Below, in pieces: positions 28,277 to 42,210 of a stretch of 64,000 bases of DNA. How positions within the stretch are numbered: position 1 is the stretch's first letter; each line of letters begins with the position of its first letter. The DNA lies in the NCBI RefSeq assembly GCF_037038585.1, contig NC_092520.1, positions 151,713,104-151,777,103 on the forward strand, read 5' to 3'. The DNA comes from Patagioenas fasciata. Taxonomy: Eukaryota; Chordata; Aves; Columbiformes; Columbidae. A program made the translations under genes and the position numbers. Under the pieces are notes generated by a model, which saw only the letters and a list, made by a program, of their open reading frames with translations, had not been told where the DNA came from and did not search any database.

Positions 28277-31200
28277 GTGAGTAAGAAAGTTTCTGTCTGC
28301 TTTATCCAGCACTTTGCATATGTGAAGTAGTTGCAAGATGGTGCACTTGCAGAAACTGAGAAGTTAATGGGTTAAGAGACTGGCATGTCTAATTTTATAT
28401 AACCCTAAATTTAAAAACAAGCTATGCTTATGAAAAGTGCCTCAAAGGGGTCACAACCTTCCAAGTATAACATTCATCAATAAAGCAATTGCTGAAATAC
28501 AGTAAGAATCTTTTCAGTCAGTATCTCAATGAAAAATAATTATTTTTTTTTGTTCTTTGAGTTAAATAGTATGGAATAAATCCCCTAGAAAATAAGCTTT
28601 GTGGTTTGTTCTCTGTCTGTTTTTCCTAAACGGCATAAATTGTCCATTAAGGGCCACTCGATTCCTGGTGGTGGTGATGAGCTTGCCTGACCTCTACTGA
28701 CAGCACAATTCGATTACTGAGCGTTTCTCTGAGCACGGTGTTGCCTTGTGTGCTGTAAATCAGGAGCGGTCAGGTCCCAAACATGATGTAGCCATAAAGT
28801 GTGCACAAAACATACACCTTTAGTACTGGAAGCTCCAGTGAGTTATTTCTAACAATTAGGGCTCCCTGGGGCCATTTTCAGTATTAGCTGCTGGAACACC
28901 TCAGGGAGAACTGGGATGCTGTAAGAGAAAACACGTCATATGTCATTTTTCCACAACAACTAGCTTTCTAAATGTTCAGAGAGCCTATGGCTGGTGAGGA
29001 CAGAGGGATTTGGCAGCTCACAGCAGTGCTGCCTCCATCCTGAGCCATCCACCCTCTGCCCAAAGCACACACTGCTCCCAGAGCAGAAGTGGGAAAATGA
29101 GGGTTGTACCCACTGCAGTGCCACCTGAGTATACAACCTGGCTTAACAAACACTGAGACTGATTTCTGATTTTCTATAGAAGGATATAACACAAGGTGTC
29201 CAAAGGCCTAAAGTCTCTGAGGTCCAGAGAGCTGAAGTATTATATGTTTCAATCATCATAAGCACTGAATTTAACTCCTTAATGAAAATAAGAACCAAGA
29301 ATGATCCTTGGCCCTATGAAAAATTGCTACACATTGGAGGTGTGTGGTAGGAAAAATACAACATCTGCTTTTGAAGAACAAGGATTGTACAATAAAAAAA
29401 ATCATGGCCCTCCTTTTCCACCCCTAAGTCTGCAGGGCAACACAGTGGGGAATGCAGGTGGGAGGCTCCAGGCCACATGCACAGAGGTTCTACCCTCAGC
29501 AGAAGTATTTGGGCTAAAGATAATGCTTGTGTTTAGCTCCAACAGCTGAGGAAATGAGGTTAAACCTTCCCAGGACACTTTGCCCTCAACCTGGAGACAC
29601 AAGGGGTTTATTGTCAAGTTTGCTGTCGTGTGAAAGCTGATGTTGCTTCCAGATCCAGATGGGCCATGGGAGGGAGGAGTGGGAAGGTGGGCAACCTGCA
29701 CGGTGTATAGATTTAAACACTCCCCGACTTGAGCTGCTGCTGCAAGAAGTCACCTTGGCTGCCTCGGCCTCTGCAGCAAAGTTCAGTTGTACACTGGATA
29801 AATTGCCCAGGGACAACTTTTAGCTAAGTGCGTGGGATTCAGTGCTGAGGTATTGGTATTCTCCGCCCTGCAGTTATAACGTGGAGTTCCCCTCACCCAG
29901 GGTCTGACTACAGAAAAGCAGCACCAGGATCTCTCCCTGAAGTCACAGCACTGCTGCAGGGTTGGGATTAATTCCATGTGTTTGAGCCACTTAGTGAAGC
30001 CTAGCTTGGGTAGCAAGAGCTTTGGAAAAGCGCATAAAGCCAAGAATACATATGTGGAGAGATTACTGTAGGTCCTGGTAACTCTCCCTTTCCTTTTTTT
30101 TGTTTATTTTGGGATTACCATGTCTTAGGGAAGGAGTCTCTGAGATACGAATAGAGCAGTAGCAAAATGTACCAGTTTTCTGCTTCATCTCCAGCAGACT
30201 TAAATTCTCGGATTCAGATATTCCCTGTCTTCAAGAAACACATAGAAAAACAGAAGGAAAAAAAAAAGAAAAAAGCAACATATATAAAAAGATATATAAA
30301 AAAATATATATCACACATACATACACTCTAAAACTTCACTGTGTTGTAAATCCCCAGATGATATAAGAAAGTAAAAGAGAAATAGTTCTTTAATACTTCT
30401 GGTATCGTTTAAATTTGCAGGAGTCACTTATTAACTAGTTATCATTGGTATTTACACAAAAACGCTACATGCAAGTTCTATGCTTAAAAAAGATCTTCAT
30501 AAAAGGACCCATCCTAATACAGATTGAAAAACGTGGGTTGATAAGACAGGAGTTACTCTAAACTACAAAGAAATGTGTAAATCATATTAGGACTTAGCAT
30601 TGCTAGTAATTTTAATAATAATGGCTTTACTAGTAATTTTGTGGAACACAATCAGCCATTGTTTCTCATAGATTCCAATAATGAATTCTATGATAATATT
30701 CCTGCAGGGGAACTTTGGCAGTTTCAAGTCATCGAAGGCATCTTCTTTCAACAGGTGTAACCTTTGCTAAGCAGATTGTCTCATTGGCAGTCGCTGCCTT
30801 TTTTTCCCCGCCCTGGGGACAGCTTTGGTTTTTGCCTTCCTGGAAGCCAATGCTGGGCCTTTATTCACCCTTTGCTGGCCCTTCACTGGCCCCGGGCATT
30901 TCCTACAGCACTGCCTTTCCAGAAGCTTTGTCTTACTGGTCTCATCTCCTTAAAGCCAAGCTCTGGTCCTACCCTGGCTGAGGCCAAACTTCTCCCAGGG
31001 ACATTTTGGTGATGTCAGGCTGGGTCCGGCTTCACCAATAATATCCATGCTGATACTTCTGATGACACAGCTTGGGCTTGAAGCTGTGAGCAGGGGGCAG
31101 CACTTTCCTAACAAGTGCAAACAGAAAGCTCAAACAACCTTTCTAAGGTATTTTGTGAAGCAATTAGTTTTTCAAAAAGAGAGCTGTTTAGCTCTGACTC

Positions 31201-33660
31201 TGTGCTGTTCCCCACGTGGCTGGATTATATTTTAGCAGCTTCAAGCTGGCAGGCTCAGCGCTGTTTGCACCTGCCTGTGGAAATGTGCCCAGGAGTCACC
31301 AACAAACATTTCTGGCGTATATGAAGTAAAAAAACAATGGAATAGAAATGCTTCTGAGCTAAAGCTACGTGAATTAAAGAAAAAAATAATGAGTGGCTGT
31401 GAAAAACTGAACAAGGACTTAAAAATAAAGGCAAAGTGGACAAAGGACCTTCACACAGGCTTAAGAAAGGGTCCGTTGAGCTAATGGCTGTTTTCCTAAA
31501 ATAGATTAATGGTTGGAATTTCAGCAGCTAGTGGGATGCAGTTTGATTCAGTGTGAAAACGTGCTTTGTTGCACAAGGGATGGGGGAGCAGTGAGAGGCA
31601 TAACCCTCTCCAAGTCTGCCTTTTTGGTGGGCAGAGCGTAGGTCGAGGAACCAGGAGAGTCTCTCTCATTAGGGAGGTGGCTACAAATCACCAAGAGACA
31701 GGGGACATGACAGCTGTACTGGCAAGCCAGCCTGTTGTTAATCTACATCATTTTCTTAATGAGCTGGAGTGAATTTCTTCCCATCCTCGGTTACAGACCA
31801 GCTTTCTGGGTTCCTCAGCAGTCCCTGTGACCAGGGCATCAGGTGGATGATCTGGAGAGCAGAATTCAGGCAGAACAGGACTGTTATTTTTGACCTCAGA
31901 AATAAAATTAAGAGAGTTTCTCCTTTGGCTTGTCCCAAAGCGATCTGCAGAGCTCAGTTAAAATCCTTGGCCGTGGGGCTGAGGTGCCCGTGGCCAAAGC
32001 CATGTCTGGTTCCAACTGCAGGGGAAAAGCCAGGCTGTAGGACGGAGGAGCAAGAAGGTCTGTGACACAGAGCCATGCAGGAAAGGTCAGGCTGCGGGCA
32101 GAGATCGCTGCTGCCTGTTGAGACAAGCATGAGCAATGACTTGAAGATACAAGAGGAAAACTACCTGATGTGAAAAGGTACAAAATCCTGAAGGAAATCT
32201 GCTGCTGGAGGACATCAGTTTGGTATGGCTGAGGACCTGCTGTAGGGAGCAGCAGGGTGGATTGATTCCTGTGGGGGCTCTTTGGGTGTCTGCTGCGGGA
32301 GCGCTGAGCGTGCCCATGCTCAGCATCTCAAGTTTTGTTGGCTTTTGTCTGTGTTAACTCCAAAACAACAAGTTTATGCTTTCAGATTGAGTATATTCTG
32401 CATGCAGGGTCTGCGTGAGGTAAAAAGTACCTGAACAGAGTGACCCGCCCCTGCTCACTGGGCATTCAAGACGCTGCCTGTCCAAATGTGCTGCTTACCC
32501 TGGGGCTGGTTTTGCCTCTAACAGGCAAAGAAATGACAGGGAAGGAAAAGTTCATTAATGGCTGGATGAACAATAAATGCTTAACACTCACATCTTGCCA
32601 AATTTTGGGCAGGGCTCTGAAACCAAGTAGCACGCCAGCTCCTCCTGGCAGGACAGGGAAGCATCCAGGCTGGGCTCAAACATGCCCTGCATAAAAATGA
32701 GAGGTTTGGGGTTCTCCAGAATAGGCTACTGTTCCTACTGAGCCTTGTAAAACTGTTTTTTCAGTTTATGCAAAGTTGGTTTTAGTTGTGAGTGGTAAAA
32801 AAATCTAATGTAGGACAGCATGAAAACAGGAAAGGCCATAAAGTAACAGCAACACAGTGTCAAGGGATGAGATCCCTGAAGCTGTGCGGCTTCTGTCAAG
32901 TAGGTAAGTATAGAAAACAACAGTGACTGCTCCAGGAAACACAAATATGCCACAGTGTGCCATTAGTGATTACCAGTCATGCAGATTAAATAGTTTTGAT
33001 TTTGAAGAGTCACGCAGAGCAAATACAACACCTCTGGAAGGGACAAAACTTTATTTATTTCTTAGCTTCTCTCTGAAGCAACGGGAACCCTTCATTAGAG
33101 GGAACGTGTTGTCCCTGCATCCTGCAGCTTGTTAGTATGAGCCACAGGCTGTAATGGGGCCAGTGGAGGGAATGTATACAACATGGGTGCCCAGTGGGGA
33201 TGCAACAGTATTGGGAATTTTTTTAACAACTATCTCTCCCATGGACAGATCTGCACTTCCTCCTGAGCCAAACAGCTTTGTAGCTTCTTTTGGCGATGTC
33301 TTCAGGAGTGGACAGGTGAGACCAGAAACAGTTCTTGGGAAGTGTGCAAACTCCTCAAATTCTTGCAGAAAAGCAGAGAATGAGGTATACAAAAAGCTGG
33401 AATCTTGTTCAAAGCAATATGTGTAAATGGCACAATGAGCTCACTCAACAAATTCATGTGAGGAGCCCACAATCAGTTTTGAAATACTCCAAAGCATGAG
33501 ATTAATGTGAAATCTCTAAATTCTTTTGTTTGTTGTAGCACTTCTGCCCACATTTTCCTTGTCGGCAGCCAGTCAGCAGGCAGGAGGGAGGGGCAAAGTC
33601 TATTTAAAAGGTTTTGCAAGGGGCTGCAGCCTCCCCTTGCCTGTGGTGGCGGGGAGGGGA
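28277..33660. other. Gene-free spacer between USP18 and the AKR1B remnant
   Basis: About 5.4 kb with no gene that I can support. It contains an A-rich and TA-rich low-complexity stretch at 30247-30325. Open frames present on both strands lack family resemblance. Confidence 0.4.
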
Positions 33661-33747
33661 CCACGCATGGCCACCTACCTGGAGCTGCCCACCTGCACGA
33701 AGATGCCCATCCTGGAACTGGGGACCTGGCAGATACCTCCTGGAGCT

Positions 33748-33889
33748 GTGGAGTCACCATCCATGGAGGTGTTTAAAAAGCATTTAGACAAGGTTCTTAG
33801 GGACATAGTTTAGTGCTAGAGTTAGGGTATGGTTGGACTCAATGACCCTGAGGGTCTCTTCCAACTGAAATGATTCTATGATTCTATGA
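33748..33889 (+). mobile_element. CR1 LINE 3' tip inside the AKR1B pseudogene
   Basis: A 140-base plus-strand CR1 terminus begins about 15 bases after pseudogene exon 1 and ends with the repeated ATTCTATGATTCTATGA. It resembles the CR1 tail at 59395-59520 (both have the TTTAGTGCTAGAGTT block), so the two belong to one subfamily. The insertion lies at the ruined exon 1 donor. Confidence 0.9.
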
Positions 33890-36800
33890 CCTCTCCCCAT
33901 CACCACACAGGTGACACCAGAAAATTGCTGAGACTAGCAGTAGACTAGCGAATCTCCTCCTCAGGTCAGGAAAATGCAGCAGATCCTCTGTGCAGTGTTT
34001 CTTGCCTCTTGAAATATTTCGGGTATTGCAGGTATTTACATCTGTCCTTCAGGAAATCTTTAAAGTGCAGGTAGGAGTTTTTTCTTAGCTATGGAAAAGA
34101 AGTTACCTACTACAGAAGTAAAAACTTCTGCCTAACTTTGTTGTTGTTGTTGTTTGTTTTTTGGTTTTTTGCTTTCGGCACTAGTTATTAATATCCCAGC
34201 ATGTTGTGTCAGTGTCATCGTTGATGAGTGTGTGTAGATATAGGAACTTAAGTGGCAATTGGTAGATATGGAAGTGGGAATATATATAAACTCCTTAAAG
34301 ACTGAAAATAACTCATTTGTATGGCAGCAGATGAGTACATAGCACTTCACAGGAAAGTAGTTTGGGTATGTCTTTACACAGACTTCTAATAAAAAAGACA
34401 ATTTTAGGATATACTGAATTATAAATGTACAAGGAGTCCGGAAATGAGCTGAAAATTTTAAGAGAGCAAGCTTCTTAAGAAAGAAAAAAACCACAGTGAA
34501 TTGTCCCTTGGATTTGAGGTCGGAAATGAAATACATTGAATTGCAAGCTGCTGAGTTCATGAAACACTGTCCCACTAGCATAACAAGTATAATAAATTAT
34601 TCTTGCTATATTTTTTGGTCAGCTCCTGCTAATCGTTTCATAGCATGCACAAATGGGGCTGAGTTTATTTAACCCTTTCAGTCTTGATTGGTCTGATGAC
34701 AAAAGATGCTGAGAAGCCTAAAGTGACTAAGTAGGCTTTAAAAAATCAAAGTGTGCCTTGTGTGGGGCCTCTCAGGGCACTGGGGCTGCCATGGGTGAGC
34801 TCTCTGAAGGACCCTGTTAGGACACCAACAGGAACCGTTCTGGACTGAACAGAAGGAAAATTTTGGACACGTGCTCCCTGCCACCACAAAAATCTCTTGT
34901 GTTAATGCGATGAAAACATGGCCCAAACCCACTGTGATTCCTGAATCAAAGCTGTTCAATATCAAGGTTCCTACAGCAGCTGCAACCCTCTGTGTCTTGA
35001 TGCAGTAATGAGGATTCTGCTTTACCCAGTCACTCTGACTTGAAGTCCTGTCCAGTGAGCACCATGTAAAATGAAGTAATGGATTTTTTTTCCCATAAAA
35101 CATCTCATGTTACAGAGTTTTGTGTAATCACAGGGTGTGCTGTCACCTTTGCTCTCCATTGACTTCTTCACTTAAAAGCAATGCAGATCAGTCCCTGCTG
35201 TGGGTTTTCTTTTTCCCCAAGGGAGTGCTTGCCCCACACGTCAGCTTTTTTCTATAGCCTGTGTTCCCATGCCACCCTGAGAGCTGCAGTATTGACACAT
35301 AGGGAGGGGTGAGATGGGGAAAGGGGCTGCAAAAAGGAAAACTTGAAAAAAAAATCTAAACTGGCTATTTGGTTGTGTGTAGCCTTGTGGAAAAAAACGC
35401 TGCAGTTTCTTTATAAAAATATTTCTATTTTTTATTTAAGTGAACCAACCAAGCACCCTTTGATTGGAAATGCTCAGAGAAGTGAAATAATAATAATTTT
35501 TAAAAAAAGATGATGGGTGGGGATATAATAAATTTAAATGTAGGATGTGTTGGTGGTTTTGAATCATGTTTCTGTTTGAAGTGCCATTTGCCAGAATTGG
35601 TATCCAGTCATCAAACAACACTTCAGTGTCTCCAAGCCAAGCTTCTGAAATGATTTACTTTGCTATGAAATACGAGGTTGTGTATTTTACCCAGGAGGTG
35701 GCACTGTCTGTAGCGTTTTGCTGTCCTCTCACCTCCCTTCTGTGTCAACAAGAGCCGGCTTGTTTGTGTGCAGGGTCAGCGAGCTTTCCAGGGGTGATTC
35801 ATTCCCGCATGTCGCCAGTATCTCATACTAAAATCGCTTTTAATTTCTGGGCAAATGAGAACTTACCTTCGGATAGCCTGGTGTCCACATGTGTATGTTC
35901 AATCCTTAGAAAAGGGCAGACCAGCTCAGGCAACTCATCAGTGACTCCCGTGGCTGTTCCCAAAGGGCTCATTTTATTCTAGAAAACTGAAGAAAAGCAA
36001 GATACTTGCCGGAATACCTCATTATTTGGGGGTTTGAAGTCTCCAGATTTGGAGGATAGCAAACTTATTTTTCTGCTATTTATGGAATTACTGACTTTTC
36101 TTCTTGTTTCATTCTGTCCAAGGAACAGCGAGAGATGCAGTGAAGTTTGCCATCGATGCTGGGTACCACCACTTCGTACCTGCCTGTACCGGAACGAGAG
36201 TGAGGTTGGGGATGCACTATGAAAAAAAATTGAGGGGGTTTGTGAGGTGAAAAGACCTCTTTATTGTCAGTAAGGTATGTCCTCGGATAACCTGTCTCAC
36301 ATGAGGTCAGCTCTCAGGAGGAGAGACAAGGTCCCAACCTGCAAAGTGTTGGGGGATGAAGCTCGTCTGGGAATTAACTCCTCTTGGACAGGGCAGAGCC
36401 TTTTGGGGATGGAGGGAAGGAAGAGGTCAACTCTTGAAAAAAAAATGGCTTGATTTGAGAGGGATTTTTTTGTAGTCCATGTCCATTGTCAGCCATGGAG
36501 ACAGGAACTGAGGCCGTGCTCTCAGTTGCCTCTGAGATAGGAAGTAGGGCTATTGTATTCATGGTCACTCCTGCTGTGCTGCCGGCCTCAGCCTGTTAGC
36601 TCCCCTAGGTTATGTTTTGTTTTGTTTTTTCCCTCAACAACAATGGTAGGAAAAATAAAGTAACTTCTATCTGCTGGAAGCTGGCGGGTTGATTTTCACC
36701 AGTTCTGCTTTTTGTCTTTGTAGTTGTTGTGTGAACCGTTGGAATTTCAGAGTAATCGATTCTCATTTCACTTCATTGACAGCACTGCAAATAAAATAAG

Positions 36801-37348
36801 GTGCACAAAAGTGGCATTTCCTCAAGACCAGAAGATGTGCCATAGCGTGAGCTGCCTCTGCACCTGCGCTGTGTGTTTCCCTGCCAGGGATGCTCTGTGG
36901 TCGTGAGGCTGGGAGAGCAGCTCCCAGGCTTTGGGCTGCCCCCACAGCTGAGGCCCACGTCCCACAAGAGATTGCTGGTGAAGTTAGCATGCCGGAAAAC
37001 ACTTGCTGCCCTCCAGCTGGATTATTTGGATCCCTACCTGATGCACTGTCCCATGGGATTCAAGGCACTGAGACTTTGGCTCCTGGGAGCCACCTGTCAG
37101 AGCTCTGCCGCTTTTTCCTTTGGGTCTAGACAAGCCCTTGGTCCTCTCTAATCAGGAGTGTTGTTAAAACTCATTAGGACATAATGAGAAACCTCTGCAG
37201 GGAGTGCCCTGGAGGAAAGGTAATAGCAACTTCAAATTAAAACGATTTCTACTTTGGAAGAGGTGTATCTTCTGCTCTAAAAGCTGGTAGTAGATTATTT
37301 TATCTTGTTTCTTGTTTGCTAGTGTGGAAGAAAATAGGTGTGTGTGTG

Positions 37349-38016
37349 TGTCCTGGTTTTGTTAAAAAACAAGTTTCTCTTTTAGTGAATTTTGCCTGTC
37401 AGCTAAAGCCTTCATATTAGCTGCATTTTCCTGGAGAACCAGACACATGTTTTGGTAAACCTAGCAATGGAATGCAAAGTTATTGATAAGCATGGATGGA
37501 CATCTTGCGAGAGGGGCAATGAGAAACCGGTGGCCAAGAAACTGACCAACTGTGTATAACATTCCATTCACATGAATACTTCATATAAAAGTGGGAGATC
37601 ACGAGGATTTCGTGCCCTTTTTTCCTTTTCCCTTTTTCCCTGCTGCTTATGGCTGACATTAGGAGAGGATCTTGCTGGTCATCCCCACGAACTGAGGCCT
37701 AGTGAGAGACTGAATCCAGCTCTGGTTGGCTGCAGAGTCCAATCCAGGATTTTGGGTGCTGGTTCTGCAGTTGCTGAGACTTTCAAGATTGGTTTTGTAT
37801 ATTTTGTATTATTTTCTCTATTCTTATTAGTAGCATTAGTAAAACATCTTTAATTTTTCCAACTCTCTTCTCTCTGTCCTTCTTTACCTCCCGATCGCCT
37901 GTCCTGAGTGGGAAGGGGGGAGAGGGAGGGGCAAAAGGGGGAAGTGGGGGGGGAGAGGAGGTTAACAATACATCTGCCAGGATTTGATTGTCACCCCGCA
38001 ATCTTAACCCTTGACA
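37349..38016 (+). mobile_element. Solo LTR of an endogenous retrovirus
   Basis: A 668-base element begins TGTCCTGG and ends CTTGACA, so TGTC and GACA form inverted ends as LTRs do. Inside are a TATA box TATAAAA at 37584-37590 and a possible polyadenylation signal AGTAAA at 37838-37843. A G-rich purine tract lies at 37908-37962. The 5-base flanks are both GTGTG, consistent with a target duplication, although the left flank is a TG repeat. No internal retroviral region accompanies it, so it is a solo LTR left by recombination. It lies in the AKR1B pseudogene between exons 3 and 5. The family is unresolved; a 5-base duplication would fit an ERVL-type element. Confidence 0.75.
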
Positions 38017-41000
38017 GTGTGGGAATACAGCACTGATTATACTATACTGCCACTGCTAAATGCTACATCTCCCTTAGGAAATTAAGCGGTGTTGATGATC
38101 AGTTATCCTGCGCTAGCTCTCTCAGAACAGCTCCTTGTTGAGCTGCTTTGTTCCAATTGACAAGCTTTTTATTATGGGATAATTATTTTGTTAGCTGAGG
38201 AATTATCTTAAAAAAACCCTTTTATTTTGGAGTTGAAGGTCCAGTAGGGGAAAAATATTTTAAAATAGTTGTTCTACTGAAACCATAATAGTGTAATATT
38301 TGTTAATCTTGAATAATGCTGTTAATTACCTGTATGATGACACATGACATGACAGCCCATGTCTTTGATCAGCGTCCCACCATTCAATGTGCTGTACTAA
38401 CTAACGCCACACAGGAAGAGGATCCCAGCCAAGATGATTTTTACCACTGAAGTCTTTGCACAGCCATTTTTCCCATATATACACACCTTAATTCAATAGC
38501 AGGTCTGATTCTGTAGTGTTTCTAGGCTACGGAAGAGCTGGTGGATGCAGGAATGGTGAAGAACATTGGAGTCTCCAACTTCAACCACAAATAGATAGAT
38601 CGGCTCTTGAGCAAATCAGACTTAAGACATAAACCTGCAAATAATCAGGTAAATTGTTCTCAAACTCATCAGTACTGACATCACACCCATCTGAGGTGCT
38701 GCACTTGATGGAACATCTCTGGCAGTGAAATAACTTTTATGTCAAGGTTGAACTTTTTGATACCTGTGTGAGAATACACCAGTATTTGTCTAAACCATAA
38801 AGTAATGAAACACGTGGGATGCAGCACTGAGCTCGCGCAGGCTCAGAGTTGAACTCTGCAGTGGAGAACATGGTGGGGATTGCCCTTCTCCTTTCTGACA
38901 ACCCCAGTATTTGTCCCAGGAGCTACACAAAAAGAGGCTGCATGGATAGGACCAAAGCCTGGCTACACTGCTGGGGTGCATGGGTAGGACTGGATGACAG
39001 GAGAGGTGGGTGCTTCAGCTGGATGTACACAAACAGACCCAGGGGCCTATTCATATGGGGACTGTAAGAGGTCATGAAAAATGAGGCAGGCAGCTGGAAA
39101 GCGAAACTAATGTACAAAGATTGGGCCTTGCTGGAGGCAGGGCTGGGAAGAAGGGGAAATGATCTGAAATACTGGCTGACTGTCTTAAAAACCTCATAGC
39201 TGCAGAAAGAACCACCTTCTCAAAGCTGGTGTGAGGCTTGGTAGGTCACCATTGTGATGCTAAACCTTGCAGTAACTTCTGCTTCTGAAGAAACCTAATA
39301 TTTTTGTTCACAGATTGAGAGCCACCTCAGGAAGAGCTGATTAAGTTTTGCCAATGCCAAGGGATCTCTGCGCCTGCATGTTGTTCCCTTGGAGTGTCCA
39401 GCTGGCCATGCTAAGAATCCTTCATGAGACTTCTCTCTTAGGTGTAGATTGGAGCCAATCCAGCAAACTAGTTTTAGGATGGAAACAAATCCTCATGGAG
39501 TAAAACTGATGTAATTGTAAAGATATTTACTTATTTGTTAAAAATGACACACACACAGAAACCTCTCTCATACTTATTGTGATATTCAATCTACCAATTC
39601 ATACCCATGCTGTTACTGGAGTTTCATATTTAGGAGAAAAAGGATCAATTGTTTGGAGAAAGTAGTGAAGATAATTCCTAAATGAGCTTCCATGATCTTA
39701 CTAAATATGTAAGAGAACTTCTAAACTAAAAAAATCAATCAATCAAACACACACATAAAAGACACAAAAAAAGCAAAGCAGTGTACGCTCACAAAAACCA
39801 GCAGCTTTGCAGTCCTGCTGAGATGATAAATGGATTAGGTTTTTAAATGAATGACTTGAAGAAATTTTGCTTTTACTCCAGTCTTCCTGGTTTTCTCTGA
39901 CCTGGGACAGGCCGTCTACCAGAGCAGCTGTGCTTGTGAAGGACATGACAGCTGCCCATTCTCAAGATGAAATTTTTGGTATGTGGACCAAAGAAATTCC
40001 TGGCCTGATCCCAGGCTGGACTGAAATGTATTATGGTGAACTGTTCTACTAGTAACTACAGGCCTCTTCTCATGTGCCAACCTGTGATAAAAGGAAAAGA
40101 ATGAAGGCTGGGGCTGGGGCAATGAGAAGATGGTGAATTGAAGTGTGCAAGATGATGCTTTTAAAATTTAAATAATATTCTTACACTACAGTGCTTGAGG
40201 GAGAAGACAGTGGGCCATTTAACTGCAGAAATCTGCTTTTTATCTTCACAGGTCCAAGCCTGAGGATATTTCCTTTTTTGATGATCACTCAATTAAAGAA
40301 ATTGCATTCAAGTACAACAAAACCCCAGCTCAGGTTAACACTGGTCATAGTATTTTCCTTAGTGACATGAATTTTCCCTACTTGTGCTAAAGTAACTATT
40401 TACAGAGGTATTATGGAAAGCTGAGTTCCAGCTGTGTCTCATACACATTGTAATGCCCTAACACTAGTTTTAATGACAGACAGATTACCAATGCCTTTGG
40501 GCTTTAATTGGCATGCTGGCCACTTCTACACACTGCATCCCTGACCAATCCTGAGCTCTTGGCCAATGCACCTCCATGCTGTTATCTCTGCTTGAGACAG
40601 ATCATAATTAAATTAGTTCATGTAATAATTAGGAAGGGTTTGCTATAGTGCTTTTCCTATGTGAGCCACCTCTGATTATCAGTAGAGTTGTTCCATGTAA
40701 CCATATAGGCATGTATGGTTTTTGGCTTGTAGAAGACAGGCAGAACTTCTCAGCTGTCATTCCCTGCCTGTTCCCGCAGGTGCTTATCTGGCTCCAGTTG
40801 CAAATAAATGAGACAGTAATTCCCAAATCTGTTGCTCCACACCATACTGAGGAAAATTTTAAGATATGACTAAATCTTACAAAATTCTCAATAGTGTTAA
40901 ATGTTTACACAGAAAGATCCACTCTGCCAGTGGAGCAAAGTATCACCTTCATACTTAGAACCAGGAAAAAACCTTTTGTGTGTTAGATACCACGTAGGTT

Positions 41001-42210
41001 ATTTATGAACGCAAAAAAGTTACTTTAAAAGTAAGGAGCTGAGTTTCTTTCATTAGAACACATCAAGTAGGAGACAGTAACTTTTCCACCTTGTGATATC
41101 AATAAAATGCAATTAGACCCCCCCAACACTGTAAGTTTACGATGTTTTTTCATTGTTCACCACAAACACTCATCCATTGCACACCTCCTAGTGCTTCAAC
41201 AAACACAACTCTTCTCTACATCTGCTTTTGGTATTCTTTCTGCAAATTACGTAAATCTTGTGTTTTTGCAAACTGAAGTAACCCAGCTGTTTGGCACCTT
41301 TATTCAGGTGTTTGATTTTGAATTAGCTAAAGAGGAGATGGGAAACCTTCCTTGCTTTCAAGAAACGGTATTGCATCTGTGCATTAAGCAAGTATATCCT
41401 TAGCAAGCCTGGATTATCATTTGGTATCCTCTTAACAGGCAGCATTTGATAGCCCCACTTAAAAAGATAGGGAACCTTAGCCCATGCCTGGTCACATCCA
41501 TTTCTGCTGTAATTAAACACCAGGGTTTATTAGAGCACTGCTTGTCTTGTACAAGTTGGTAGCTCTAAGATTTTTGCAGGTATGTTGTGTGTTACCTTGT
41601 AAAGGATGCACACCAAGCTGCTGTCTGAAAATCAAAATCAGCTGGAAACTCCAAAATAGGCTTTTTTTTTCCTTCTGTTCTCTTTGGCTACTCTATGTAA
41701 GAGACAAACTGTAAATAAACTCCATTTTAAGAATGACAGGTGTAAGGCTTTTTTGAAGTGAAAAACTGCGCCTACGTATTTATACCAAAGTTACCAAGGC
41801 AGTGTCTAGATAATAAAATAATTAGATACAGACTTACCAGGATCTGCAACTTACTCTGTTTTCCCAGGCTACCCACTTACCTAGCTGCATACTGAGGACT
41901 TAGGAGTTCCCAAGAGAGCGGTTTAACATCACAGGGAAGTTTGGTAAGCAAAAGATACATTATCTTTTAAGAACAAGGTCACTGGTACATGTGAAGGTTA
42001 CAGAGCATTAATTTCCCTGCCCTGTGTAAACCAAGCAGGCTCACGTTAGTGTCATTACTGTAGTTCAGTTTTAGTTCTGCAGAGCTTTTGTCAGGGAGAA
42101 AAAGCTTTTTCTTCTTAATCTGAAGACTCTATCCTTAAAGAGTTTTAATCATGTTCTCTTCTTCTATATGCAAAAATCACAAGGACTATCCTTTTTGTTG
42201 GAAGCCTGTC

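Larger units (their letters stand above)
33667..42210 (+). pseudogene. AKR1B-type aldo-keto reductase pseudogene with introns kept
   Basis: This is a decayed duplicate of the intact AKR1B gene at 50.4-60.3 kb, opposite strand. Remnants: exon 1 33667-33732 (MATYLELPTCTKMPILELGTW), exon 2 36123-36274, exon 3 36948-37064, exon 5 38526-38648, exon 6 39314-39410, exon 7 40252-40333, exon 8 40780-40863, exon 9 about 41308-41390, exon 10 about 42169-42210. Exon 4 was not found. Sizes of exons 3, 5, 7 and 8 (117, 123, 82, 84) equal those of the live gene. Lesions: exon 2 is frameshifted, with the FDCA/Y catalytic segment scrambled and an in-frame stop; exon 5 has TAG after SNFNHK; exon 6 lacks 10 bases. 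Donors of exons 1, 3, 6 and 8 have lost GT (AT, GC, CT, AT). The exon 10 acceptor AG and the normal stop are gone. Because introns are retained it is a DNA-level duplicate, not a processed copy. Confidence 0.93.

Noticed and set aside
33247-33314. Exon-like piece with acceptor CCCATGGACAG and donor GACAG/GTGAGA, reading SALPPEPNSFVASFGDVF
   Set aside because: It does not join in phase with the orphan segments upstream (a stop arises) or with AKR1B exons, and the peptide is not recognised; kept only as a note.
33526-33813. Plus-strand 95-codon frame containing an AKR1B N-terminus fused to extra sequence
   Set aside because: The extra C-terminal part is the CR1 tail read through the dead exon 1 donor; it is not a fusion gene.
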